Below, in pieces: positions 7,938-15,671 of a stretch of 41,840 bases of DNA. Source of the DNA: Chthonomonas sp035294165. Its GTDB lineage: Bacteria > Armatimonadota > Chthonomonadetes > Chthonomonadales > Chthonomonadaceae. The notes below the pieces were generated by a model that made no database searches, was not told the DNA's origin, and worked only from the letters and a program-made list of their open reading frames with translations. The DNA is taken from contig NZ_DATGLN010000059.1 in assembly GCF_035294165.1 (NCBI RefSeq), forward strand, positions 1-41,840, written 5' to 3'. How positions within the stretch are numbered: the first letter of the stretch is position 1; each line of letters starts with the position of its first letter. The position numbers and the translations under genes are program-made.

Positions 7938-10393
7938 CGAACGAATCGAGCCGGAACCCTCCAGATGTAGAGCGTGCCCCCTTGGGTTCCGGCGGCGATG
8001 AAGCGTCCGTTCGGGGCGTAGGACACCGCGTTAATAACGGCGTCTTCCTCTTGAGATGTGCCGGCCGGTGGCGCGAACCGATAGAGCACCTGGCCTGTGC
8101 GCATATCCCATAGACGCACAACGCCGTCGGTGCTGCCGGTTACCGCTTTCGTGCCATCCGGCGAGAGTGCCACCGCATTCAACCCACCTGCGTCGTCGGC
8201 GCTTATCATACGCAGCAGCTTGCCGGTATGGGCATCCCAAACTCGGATGGCGTTGTCTACTCCTGCACTATAAAGCATTTTATCATCTGGCGAGAAGGCA
8301 ACAGAGAGCGCTTGTGCGCCGTGGGCGCGGTGGTTCCATAGGAAGCGCGCCGTTGAAAGGTCATATATGCAAACATGGCCGGGAAGTCCGCTTGTAACCG
8401 ACCCGCTTGCGATGGCCACGAGCCGATTGTCGTTAGAAAAGGCCACTCCGAACACCTCTCCTGGTGCGGGTATTTGCGCCACCGGATAGAGCCGGTGCAC
8501 ATCCCAAACTTCCACCGTACGTGCGCGTGTGCCTACGGCCAGGCGTTGACTATCGTGCGAGAAGGCCAAGGCGCTTACATCACCTTGAAATCCGTTGAGT
8601 TCGCCGCGGGTAAGATAGCTGTGGGCGTCGCGTAGCCGAACACTGCCGTTAAGGAGAACGGCATCGGTGCCATTTGCTAACAGTTTGCCATCCGGCGAGT
8701 AGGCCACAGCTGTAACGCTGCCGATGCCTGTGATGGAGCGATCGAGCGTCCCCTCAACGGTGTCGTAGAGGTTCAGCTCGCCAGGAATAAGGCGTTGGTC
8801 TTCGTTCCGGCCCATCGCTGTGGCTACGGTGCTGCTATCCGGTGAGAAAGCGACGGAGTAGATGGGGCCGCTTTCGCTAATGGTGCGCACATAGGCGGGA
8901 ATGTAGCGCCTTTCCGCCGCATGGGCAAGCACCACGGTTACGGCTAAGGCCCCTGTAAGACCGGAGAGAAAGGCCATGGGTCTGCCGGCTCGGGCGACCT
9001 TCCATCCGATGATAGCGGCTATAAGTGCAAAGAGGCCTGTAACAAAGTGCAGCACAGGCAGAAAAATGGCCAAGAGTGCCAAGACGCCGGCAGCCCATGT
9101 GGCTGCCGGATAGGGCGGCAAGGAGGGTAGGCGGGGCAGGGGGGTGCTGTAGGAGTTGTAGTAGGCCGAGGGCGCTAGAGGCCACGACATCGCGGAGGGC
9201 ACACCGGCCGATCCAGAGGTGGCTACCGCTTGCGGCGATGGTGAAACGACCGGTGAAGTTTGCGCCGGCTGTGGTGCAGGAAGATTGCGTGGGGGCAGGG
9301 TAACAGGATAGCGTGCCGGCTGCGACCGTGATGGGCGTTTGATTGGCTCTTGAGGCTCGGGAGGAAAGGGATCACGTCCTCCCAACAGCGCTTTGCGTTC
9401 GCACCAGGGGCAGCGAGTAAGATGGGCTCCATAGCGATGAAGGGGGTTCTCGGCACAAACCGTGAGCGAAGCGGCCGCCTCTTTTAGGGCGGCACTCCAA
9501 GTGGCTGCGTCCGGGCGCGCCGAGGGGTCGTGAAAGCCATCCTCGAAACAACGGGCGAAGAGAGCCTTGAGGGTTGAAGGCAAAAGCGCTATAGGGGGCG
9601 CTTGTGGCATCGGTTTATAGGGCACAGGGCGTGCCCCATAGGGATAGTGGCCGGCTCGAATGCGCTCGCTGTAGGGAGGAGGGTCGCCGTGCCCTAAATA
9701 GATGCCGGAAAAGGGATGGGTACCCTCCATAAGCAGTTGGAAGATAAGAACCGCCAGCCCAAAGAGATCGTGTTCCGGCGTGCGATCGATGGTGCGGAAA
9801 TTGCAGTTTTGAAGCTCAGGAGGGGTATAGTCCGGCTTGCCAACCTGGCAGCGATAGGTCGTGTTCCTCACCGGGTCATGCACCTGAAACGAGTCGGTAT
9901 CCACCAACGTAACCAAGCCGGTGTCTTTAACCAGGATATTCGATTCGTTGATGTCGCCAATCACATAGCCTCGTTGGTGCAGGGCGCGGACGGCCCAAGC
10001 GACGTTGATGGCGGCCGTATAGAGATATTCGTAAGTAAAAAGCGGGGTTTCCTTGCGGCGAATGGCCGGATTGTAGACGTTAAAGAGTGGGCGCATTCCG
10101 CTAACGCGCGGCATAAGGAAGCCGGCAAACCCGCGACTGCCGTAGGCATGATAGAGCAGGTCTATCGGCCAGGCGATCGAGTGATGGTCGGCGCCGGAGA
10201 TGGGGATATCGGGAGGATTTTCCACCATAACGGTGAGCTTGCGCACCTGATCGGGGGTTGGCTGGTGGTAAATTTTGGCGCAAAGCCGTTCTGCATCGGT
10301 AACCGCAAAAACCCGCGCCTCTCCGCCGGAACCCAGCGGATGATTCATATCTACGAGAATACTGGAACCGTTAGACTTACGGATGAGGCGCAT
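7934..10393 (-). CDS. Membrane-anchored protein kinase with CPWC motif and C-terminal seven-repeat WD40 domain
   Basis: An 819-residue fusion. Residues 1-300 form a eukaryotic-type protein kinase fold: a glycine loop LGSGGEARVF at 20-29, ATP lysine K40, the catalytic loop GDINESN at 146-152 in place of HRDLKxxN, and VDTDS at 164-168 in place of DFG. A small Cys/His patch follows (C313, H319, H324, CPWC 328-331), as seen in kinases of TerY-linked systems. Then come a Pro/Ser-rich linker of about 90 residues, two or more hydrophobic helices near 430-495, and seven WD40-like repeats (each with a VAFSPDg.la type strand) to the end. It is probably an inner-membrane kinase with a propeller sensor or scaffold. 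The gene lies 5 bp after the PP2C gene and lacks a clear Shine-Dalgarno, suggesting coupling. Confidence 0.85.
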   Translation of the reverse strand: MRLIRKSNGSSILVDMNHPLGSGGEARVFAVTDAERLCAKIYHQPTPDQVRKLTVMVENPPDIPISGADHHSIAWPIDLLYHAYGSRGFAGFLMPRVSGMRPLFNVYNPAIRRKETPLFTYEYLYTAAINVAWAVRALHQRGYVIGDINESNILVKDTGLVTLVDTDSFQVHDPVRNTTYRCQVGKPDYTPPELQNCNFRTIDRTPEHDLFGLAVLIFQLLMEGTHPFSGIYLGHGDPPPYSERIRAGHYPYGARPVPYKPMPQAPPIALLPSTLKALFARCFEDGFHDPSARPDAATWSAALKEAAASLTVCAENPLHRYGAHLTRCPWCERKALLGGRDPFPPEPQEPIKRPSRSQPARYPVTLPPRNLPAPQPAQTSPVVSPSPQAVATSGSAGVPSAMSWPLAPSAYYNSYSTPLPRLPSLPPYPAATWAAGVLALLAIFLPVLHFVTGLFALIAAIIGWKVARAGRPMAFLSGLTGALAVTVVLAHAAERRYIPAYVRTISESGPIYSVAFSPDSSTVATAMGRNEDQRLIPGELNLYDTVEGTLDRSITGIGSVTAVAYSPDGKLLANGTDAVLLNGSVRLRDAHSYLTRGELNGFQGDVSALAFSHDSQRLAVGTRARTVEVWDVHRLYPVAQIPAPGEVFGVAFSNDNRLVAIASGSVTSGLPGHVCIYDLSTARFLWNHRAHGAQALSVAFSPDDKMLYSAGVDNAIRVWDAHTGKLLRMISADDAGGLNAVALSPDGTKAVTGSTDGVVRLWDMRTGQVLYRFAPPAGTSQEEDAVINAVSYAPNGRFIAAGTQGGTLYIWRVPARFVR

Positions 10394-10398
10394 TGCAG

Positions 10399-11193
10399 TT
10401 AAGCGGTTCGGCCATGCAGTTCACGGTGACGCACGGCGAGCACGAGGGTTAGGTCGTCGTCGGTACGTTCTGCAAGGCGCGGCGATCTCAGAAAGGTTTC
10501 AAGCTGTTGTTGACCATCGGCGCCGATATTGGCGGCGAATCGAAAGAGCGGAAGAAAGAAGGGAGCGTGGGGTTCGCCCTCCGGTAGTTTGAGTGCGAGG
10601 CGCTGCAGGCCGTCGGTGGTGACGGCGATGCCCAACGGCGCCTCTTGATGGAAGGCAAACTGAGCCGCTTCTAGGCCGGCGGAAGAGGTTAGGAACAGGG
10701 TCTCGTTCACATACTCGGTTTGTGGGGGACGTGTAAGAGCAAGTAACGTATCGTTGGGGAAAAGCCCAACGCTGGCTCCATCACCAACCTGTGCGGCAGC
10801 CACGAAGCGGGGGGTTGCGGCTACAAGCAGCAGCGTACAGGCTAGCTCACGCAGCTCTATCTGCTGTGTTTCGGCCTCATGTTCCAGGCGTGCCCGTGCT
10901 GCGCAGAGGCCAGCGATAAGGTTTTTTTGTACCTGTGACGCTTCATGAAGGTATGGGGCCTGATCTGCACAGAACTGGAGAGAGCTTTGTACGGCGAGAG
11001 TCGCGCCGAGTTGGCCTAACTGTGCTGAACCGGCGCCATCGGCAACGGCGATCAAGAGCAGGCCTTTCGGTAAAACAAGGCAATCATGGGCGTCTTGACA
11101 AGGGTATCCGGCACGAACATGGCCTGTTCCGGCCACAGAGGCCGAAACGACCCTCCAAACCCCGCTGTGTGTCACCGTTAAACCGTACCCCAT
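10399..11193 (-). CDS. PP2C-family serine/threonine protein phosphatase
   Basis: A 264-residue PP2C-type phosphatase expected to reverse the action of the downstream kinase. Visible motifs are the metal-binding AVADGAGSAQLG (D52) with a downstream GA.lA, the central QVGDGASVG near residue 146, TTDGLQR near 208, and the C-terminal DDDLTLVLAV. It starts inside the end of the TerY-like gene (16-bp overlap, different frame), which ties the two translationally. Together with the VWA gene and the kinase it forms the three-gene TerY-P arrangement described for bacterial Ter-associated signalling. No signal peptide or membrane helix is seen, so it is likely cytosolic. Confidence 0.88.
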   Translation of the reverse strand: MGYGLTVTHSGVWRVVSASVAGTGHVRAGYPCQDAHDCLVLPKGLLLIAVADGAGSAQLGQLGATLAVQSSLQFCADQAPYLHEASQVQKNLIAGLCAARARLEHEAETQQIELRELACTLLLVAATPRFVAAAQVGDGASVGLFPNDTLLALTRPPQTEYVNETLFLTSSAGLEAAQFAFHQEAPLGIAVTTDGLQRLALKLPEGEPHAPFFLPLFRFAANIGADGQQQLETFLRSPRLAERTDDDLTLVLAVRHRELHGRTA

Positions 11194-11852
11194 CCTGGTG
11201 GTGGAAGCGCCACCTGCTCATCTACTTGTGACTGCGATACCTTTTGCATAGAGGCCGAAAGCCAAACAAACATCTCTACAAAGTTAAGGCCCACGAGTTT
11301 GACGGGCGTTCGCACGGCAATTTGAGCCAGTTTGTTCATATCCGCATTTTCCACACCAACGGCAAAAAAGGCTACTCGTTTTGCAGCTTCTTCTTCTCGA
11401 ATTCTTTGGGCAGCGCGCTCCACCACCTCATCCGGTTCACCTTGCGGTGCCCCGTCGGTGATGAGAAAAACCCACGGGCGATAGTAGGCGATTCCGTTGG
11501 CGCGATACTGGGCTTTTCTGGCGGCGATCATGTCGAGGGCTTTGTTGATGGCCGTTCCCATGTGGGTCATACCGCCTGCAGTGAGTGTAGGCGGGTCGAA
11601 CTGGTCGGCAGTGACGAAATCTTGAACGACCGTCACATCGTTATTAAATGCAACTATTGCAACCTCTACTCTTTTGGAGGCGAGAGGGTCGCGCATCAGG
11701 TCGTTTTTAAACGTTTTCAATCCCTCATTGAGGGCATCTATGGCAGGGCCGTTCATCGAGCCGGAGGTATCGAGTAGAAGCACACAGGGGCATCGCGGCT
11801 CTGGGTTTTCCGCAAACTCGACGGCCTCTTCCAATGCAGAAGGAACACTCAT
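11178..11852 (-). CDS. TerY-like VWA domain protein
   Basis: A 224-residue protein that is essentially one von Willebrand factor A domain. The MIDAS motif is complete: DTSGS at 28-32, the T in GGMTHMG near 93, and ITDGAPQGE near 132. The first line (LLLDTSGSMNGPAIDALNEGLKTF, read in parts) is typical of TerY proteins from tellurite-resistance/stress clusters. VWA domains of this type recruit partners through a bound divalent metal. The ATG at 11852 has an AGGTAGGT ribosome site; a GTG three codons earlier is also possible. It is the first gene of the TerY-PP2C-kinase operon. TerD-like metal-binding genes are not in the window. Confidence 0.87.
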   Translation of the reverse strand: MSVPSALEEAVEFAENPEPRCPCVLLLDTSGSMNGPAIDALNEGLKTFKNDLMRDPLASKRVEVAIVAFNNDVTVVQDFVTADQFDPPTLTAGGMTHMGTAINKALDMIAARKAQYRANGIAYYRPWVFLITDGAPQGEPDEVVERAAQRIREEEAAKRVAFFAVGVENADMNKLAQIAVRTPVKLVGLNFVEMFVWLSASMQKVSQSQVDEQVALPPPGWGTV

Positions 11853-11908
11853 ATCCAACACCTACCTTTTTTATGCTGTGTTACGAATCGCGTTCTGTTG
11901 TTTCTATG

Positions 11909-11914
11909 ATTATA
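11909..11914 (-). promoter_or_regulatory. Candidate -10 element for the TerY-PP2C-kinase operon
   Basis: On the minus strand TATAAT occupies 11914-11909, about 57 bases before the TerY-like start. A -35 match is weak (TTTCTG at 17 bp). It lies back to back with the dnaK promoter in the 219-bp divergent gap. Confidence 0.4.
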
Positions 11915-11985
11915 CTACGCTTTCGGAGGGGCAGAAATCACGGTGACAAGCAGAAAGGGAACCGTCCTTCTCGACTCTGCGTAAT

Positions 11986-12014
11986 TTGATAATGACACAC
12001 TAAAATGGTATAAT
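11986..12014 (+). promoter_or_regulatory. Sigma-70-type promoter of dnaK with adjacent palindrome
   Basis: TTGATA at 11986-11991, a 17-bp spacer, and TATAAT at 12009-12014 (preceded by TGG) make a near-consensus housekeeping promoter. Immediately downstream, TGTCTT-c-AAGACA at 12020-12032 is an inverted repeat over the expected transcription start and could be an operator. I see neither a CIRCE element nor an HspR HAIR element here. Confidence 0.75.
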
Positions 12015-12071
12015 ACTAGTGTCTTCAAGACAATAGCGACGAAAAAACAAACCCTGGAGGATTTAAAGGAT

Positions 12072-13931
12072 ATGGGAAAAGCGGTTGGTATTGATTTGGG
12101 TACTACCAACTCGGTCATCGCCGTAGTGGAGGGCGGTGAGGTTACGGTTATCCCGAACTCGGAGGGAAGCCGTTTGACGCCATCGGTCGTGGCGTTTACC
12201 AAAACCGGAGAGCGCCTTGTGGGAGCGCCTGCTAAACGCCAGGCCATTATTAACCCCGACCGCACGGTTATCTCTGTCAAACGCAAAATGGGAACCTCCG
12301 AGGTCATCCCCATCGGCGATAGGACCTATAAGCCCGAAGAGATTTCGGCGATGATCCTACAAAAACTGAAAGCGGACGCCGAGGCCTATTTGGGCGAACC
12401 GGTAACCGAGGCCGTTATAACCGTGCCGGCCTACTTTAACGATGCGCAGCGAACCGCTACCAAGAACGCCGGTGAAATCGCCGGGCTTAAGGTGCTTCGC
12501 ATCATCAACGAGCCGACGGCGGCAGCGCTGGCCTATGGGCTTGATAAAAAGAAAGAGGAGCGCGTGCTTGTGTTTGATCTCGGCGGCGGCACCTTCGATG
12601 TCTCTCTGTTAGAGATCGGTACCACCGAGGACGGTGGCTCCGTGCTGGAGGTGCTGGCCACAAGCGGTGATACACACCTGGGTGGTGATGACTGGGATCA
12701 GCGTATCGTGGACTATGTGGCCGAGGAGTTCAAACGCGAGACCGGTATTGACGTGCGTAAGGATAGACAAGCTCTACAGCGCTTGCGTGAGGCCGCCGAG
12801 AAAGCCAAGATCGAGCTTTCTACCGTTACGCAAACCAACATCAACTTGCCCTTTATCTCCAGTACGCCGGACGGGCCGGTGCACCTGGATATAACGCTCA
12901 CGCGAGCTAAGTTCGAGGATATTACGCGCGATCTCGTAGAGCGTTGTAAAGGGCCGTTCGAACGAGCACTGGCCGATGCGAAGCTTAAACCCTCCGATAT
13001 TGACGAGATCGTGTTGGTGGGCGGGTCCACACGTATGCCGATGATTCAGGAGCTGGTGCGCCAGCTCAGTGGTGGCAAGGAGCCTAACAAAACGGTCAAC
13101 CCAGACGAGGTGGTCGCCGTAGGAGCCGCCATTCAGGCCAGCGTGCTCGCCAGCGAAGGAGGTAGCAAAGGCACCAACATCCTGTTGCTCGATGTAACCC
13201 CGCTGTCGCTGGGTATCGAGACGCTAGGCGGCGTGATGACCAAACTTATCGAGCGCAACACCACCATCCCGACCCGCAAGAGCCAGATATTTACCACCGC
13301 GGAGGATGGACAAACGAGCGTCCATGTGAAGGTCTATCAGGGCGAGCGCGAGATCGCCGCGGCCAACAAGTTCCTCGGTGACTTCCAGCTCACCGGCATT
13401 CCACCGGCGCCGCGCGGTGTGCCGCAGATCGAGGTTACCTTCGATATTGACGCCAACGGCATCCTTAGCGTGTCGGCTCGAGACCTCGGCACCGGACGTG
13501 AGCAGAAGATCACCATCACCGGCAGCAGCAACCTGACCCGCGAAGAGATTGACCGCATGATGCGTGAGGCGGCACAACACGCCGAAGAAGACCGCAAACA
13601 GCGCGAACGCGCAGAGGCGCGCAACCGTGCCGAATCGGCTATCTATGCGGCGGAAAAACAGATACGCGATCTTGGCGACAAGGTGCCGCTGGATCTGAAG
13701 GCGACCCTTGAGAAGCAAATAAGCGATCTGAAATCGGCCGTCAACGCTGGCGATACTTCGGTTGAGCGCTTGCAAGAGCTAACCCAAGCGCTCGAACAGA
13801 CGATGTATCGCCTTTCGGAAGCGGTCTATCAACACGCCACAGCGGGCACGCAAAACAGTCATAGCGCAGATGGTGCTGCCGGCGGGCAGGAATCGCCTGA
13901 AGAGACCGTGATTGACACGGAGTTCAAATGA
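12072..13931 (+). CDS. dnaK: Hsp70 chaperone DnaK
   Basis: A 619-residue Hsp70. ATPase-domain signatures are GIDLGTTNSVIAV near residue 6, the DLGGGTFDVS phosphate-2 motif near 177 and the IVLVGGSTRMP block near 316. The substrate-binding domain holds LLLDVTPLSLGIETLGG, and the C-terminus is a helical lid with the EETVIDTEFK-like ending (family EEVK-type tail variant). It refolds proteins with DnaJ and a nucleotide exchange factor. A GGAGG site sits 11 bases before the ATG with a second AAAGGA closer in. It heads a dnaK-dnaJ-hspR cluster; grpE is not between dnaK and dnaJ as it is in many bacteria. Confidence 0.98.
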   Translation: MGKAVGIDLGTTNSVIAVVEGGEVTVIPNSEGSRLTPSVVAFTKTGERLVGAPAKRQAIINPDRTVISVKRKMGTSEVIPIGDRTYKPEEISAMILQKLKADAEAYLGEPVTEAVITVPAYFNDAQRTATKNAGEIAGLKVLRIINEPTAAALAYGLDKKKEERVLVFDLGGGTFDVSLLEIGTTEDGGSVLEVLATSGDTHLGGDDWDQRIVDYVAEEFKRETGIDVRKDRQALQRLREAAEKAKIELSTVTQTNINLPFISSTPDGPVHLDITLTRAKFEDITRDLVERCKGPFERALADAKLKPSDIDEIVLVGGSTRMPMIQELVRQLSGGKEPNKTVNPDEVVAVGAAIQASVLASEGGSKGTNILLLDVTPLSLGIETLGGVMTKLIERNTTIPTRKSQIFTTAEDGQTSVHVKVYQGEREIAAANKFLGDFQLTGIPPAPRGVPQIEVTFDIDANGILSVSARDLGTGREQKITITGSSNLTREEIDRMMREAAQHAEEDRKQRERAEARNRAESAIYAAEKQIRDLGDKVPLDLKATLEKQISDLKSAVNAGDTSVERLQELTQALEQTMYRLSEAVYQHATAGTQNSHSADGAAGGQESPEETVIDTEFK

Positions 13932-13941
13932 TCCTTCGTTC

Positions 13942-13970
13942 CCCTTCGCCGCCCATAGGGCGGCGAAGGG
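13942..13970 (+). terminator. Strong hairpin between dnaK and dnaJ
   Basis: A perfect 13-bp GC-rich stem (13942-13954 pairs with 13958-13970) closed by a 3-nt ATA loop lies 10 bases after the dnaK stop. Only a mixed T-rich stretch (TACCTTGCTTTT) follows, so it may be a partial terminator or an mRNA processing/stability element that lowers dnaJ relative to dnaK. It is seen directly in the sequence; its role is inferred. Confidence 0.6.
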
Positions 13971-14032
13971 TACCTTGCTTTTCACACGTTTCTTCGGAGG
14001 AAGAAAGCAGAGCACTATAGGAAAGTGGGGTG

Positions 14033-15076
14033 ATGCCAACGGTGAACGAAAAGAGCTACTATGAGATTTTGGGTGTGGCGCGCAACGCAACGGCAGACGA
14101 GATCAAGAAGGCCTATCGTCGCCTTGCGCGCAAATATCATCCCGATCTGAACCCCGGCAACAAGGAGGCAGAGGAGCGTTTTAAGCGCATCCAAGAAGCC
14201 TACGACGTGCTCTCCGACCCGGAGAAACGTGCTCGCTACGATCAGCTTGGAGATGCATGGCAACAGGCTCCCTTTGGTGGAGGACCCGGCGCTTCAAGCG
14301 GCTATTCCTCACCTTTCGGCGACTTTCAGGCCGAAAGCTTTCGGTTTTCCGAAGGAATTAATCTCGACGACATCTTCCGCATGTTCCGCGGGGGCGATGC
14401 GGGCTTCGGTTTTGGATTTCGCCCTCCTACGGCCACTGCCGAGGATATCGAGTTTGCACTCGATATGACGCTGGAAGAGGCCTATCGAGGTGCGACCAAG
14501 CAGGCCCATTTCGTTGTGGAAGATGTCTGCCCGGAATGTGGAGGTTCGGGGCATAAGAGAACCGCTCAAGGACGTTTTGACCTCAGCGCCTCCGTGTGCC
14601 CGCGCTGTCGAGGGACGGGGCATATTGCCTCTCCGCGCACCGTGGAGGTGAATATTCCACCCGGCGCTTGGGATGGCTTACGGTTGCGCCTACAGGGGAT
14701 GGGGCCGGCAGATGCGAAAGGACGGCGTGCCGACCTCTACATCACGCTGCGTCAGTTACCTCACCCGCGCTTTGAGCGGGAAGGGCAAGACCTCTACTTC
14801 GATCTAGATGTGCCCTTCACCGTGGCCGCCCTAGGTGGTGAAGCCACCGTAGAGACGCTGGATGGGCAGCGCCGGCAGATCGTTATTCCGCCGGGAGTCC
14901 AATCGGGTCAGAAGTTGCGACTGGCCGGCAAAGGAATGCCTCCTTTGAACGGCAGGAAAGCCGGGGATGCTTACGCCCGTGTGCGTATTACCGTGCCGCG
15001 CAATATGAGCGAGCGAGAGAAAAGCTTACTGTTAGAACTGGCACGTCTGCGCGGCGATGCCGTGCGCAGTAAGTGA
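14033..15076 (+). CDS. dnaJ: DnaJ-family co-chaperone with a half zinc finger
   Basis: A 347-residue J-protein that stimulates DnaK ATPase. The J domain covers residues 6-72 and contains the HPD motif in KYHPDLNPG. A Gly/Phe-rich stretch follows (about 80-125). The zinc region has only two CxxCxGxG units, CPECGGSG and CPRCRGTG, instead of the four in type I DnaJ. The C-terminal substrate-binding domains are complete (VNIPPGAWDGLRLRLQGMG... and VPFTVAALGGEATVETLDG segments). It is thus intermediate between DnaJ and CbpA types. A GTG lies directly before the ATG at 14033; the ATG is preferred. It overlaps the hspR upstream region and is cotranscribed with it. Confidence 0.92.
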   Translation: MPTVNEKSYYEILGVARNATADEIKKAYRRLARKYHPDLNPGNKEAEERFKRIQEAYDVLSDPEKRARYDQLGDAWQQAPFGGGPGASSGYSSPFGDFQAESFRFSEGINLDDIFRMFRGGDAGFGFGFRPPTATAEDIEFALDMTLEEAYRGATKQAHFVVEDVCPECGGSGHKRTAQGRFDLSASVCPRCRGTGHIASPRTVEVNIPPGAWDGLRLRLQGMGPADAKGRRADLYITLRQLPHPRFEREGQDLYFDLDVPFTVAALGGEATVETLDGQRRQIVIPPGVQSGQKLRLAGKGMPPLNGRKAGDAYARVRITVPRNMSEREKSLLLELARLRGDAVRSK

Positions 15077-15093
15077 GAGAGGGGGGAGAGACG

Positions 15094-15441
15094 ATGGCAG
15101 CGCACGATAAAAATGAACCGGTTTATATGATCGGAGTCGTAGCCGAATTAACCAATATGCACGCTCAAACCATTCGGCTGTACGAGCGACTGGGGTTGAT
15201 AAAGCCGGTGCGGCGAAACAAAAATCGGCTCTACTCCCAGGCCGATGTGGAACGACTGCTGCAAATTCGCCGTCTTACTCAGGATATGGGGGTGAATTTG
15301 GCCGGTGTAGAGGTCATCTTAGATCTGTTAAACCGACTTGAACAGGTTACCGCAGAAAGAGATGCCCTCTACAAACGTGCCGCCGAGTTTGAAGCACGTG
15401 TTAAAGAGTTCCTATCGAAATACGGTGGCGAATTCCCTTGA
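15094..15441 (+). CDS. hspR: MerR-family heat-shock repressor HspR
   Basis: A 115-residue MerR-type regulator. It has the winged-helix pattern YMIGVVAELTNMHAQTIRLYERLGLI (residues 11-36), then RLYSQADVERL and a C-terminal coiled coil. The position after dnaK-dnaJ and the VRRNKNRLYS wing are typical of HspR, which represses its own dnaK operon and uses DnaK as co-repressor in actinobacteria. The ATG at 15094 follows a strong GGGGGGAGAG site; an in-frame GTG at 15073 overlaps the dnaJ stop. The frame ends at TGA (15439-15441) but continues open for 56 more codons to a TAA at 15610-15612, with a proline-rich, basic composition; see findings. Confidence 0.9.
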   Translation: MAAHDKNEPVYMIGVVAELTNMHAQTIRLYERLGLIKPVRRNKNRLYSQADVERLLQIRRLTQDMGVNLAGVEVILDLLNRLEQVTAERDALYKRAAEFEARVKEFLSKYGGEFP

Positions 15442-15612
15442 CTAGACAATCTGGAGCCGCTTCCCCCCGGCCGGCCGCTACCGGAGCTACTGCCGCCACC
15501 GTTGAGACCGGAGATAAAGTCGTTAGCCCCCCCTCCGATCGTTCTGCCGCCTCCGGCTAAGCCGCGAAAGCGCCCTGTCAAAGGTAAGCAGAACGTCCAC
15601 TCCGAATCGTAA
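15442..15612 (+). other. In-frame proline-rich continuation of hspR after a TGA
   Basis: Directly after the hspR TGA the same frame stays open for 56 codons: LDNLEPLPPGRPLPELLPPP as the first 20, then more proline-rich sequence and a basic end (PAKPRKRPVKGKQ) before TAA at 15610. About one third of the residues are proline. It has no start codon with a ribosome site of its own. It could be a tail reached by readthrough (TGA followed by CTAG), the remains of a longer HspR cut by a nonsense mutation, or chance openness in C-rich DNA. Confidence 0.45.
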
Positions 15613-15671
15613 TAACTTAAAGTAGGGAGAGTGACGGGTGAGCAAAGGACACCTCCCTTTCGGAGGAAGAA

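Noticed and set aside
11862..12071. HAIR or CIRCE operator upstream of dnaK
   Set aside because: I searched both strands for CTTGAGT/ACTCAAG and TTAGCACTC/GAGTGCTAA pairs and found none; only the shorter TGTCTT palindrome is present.
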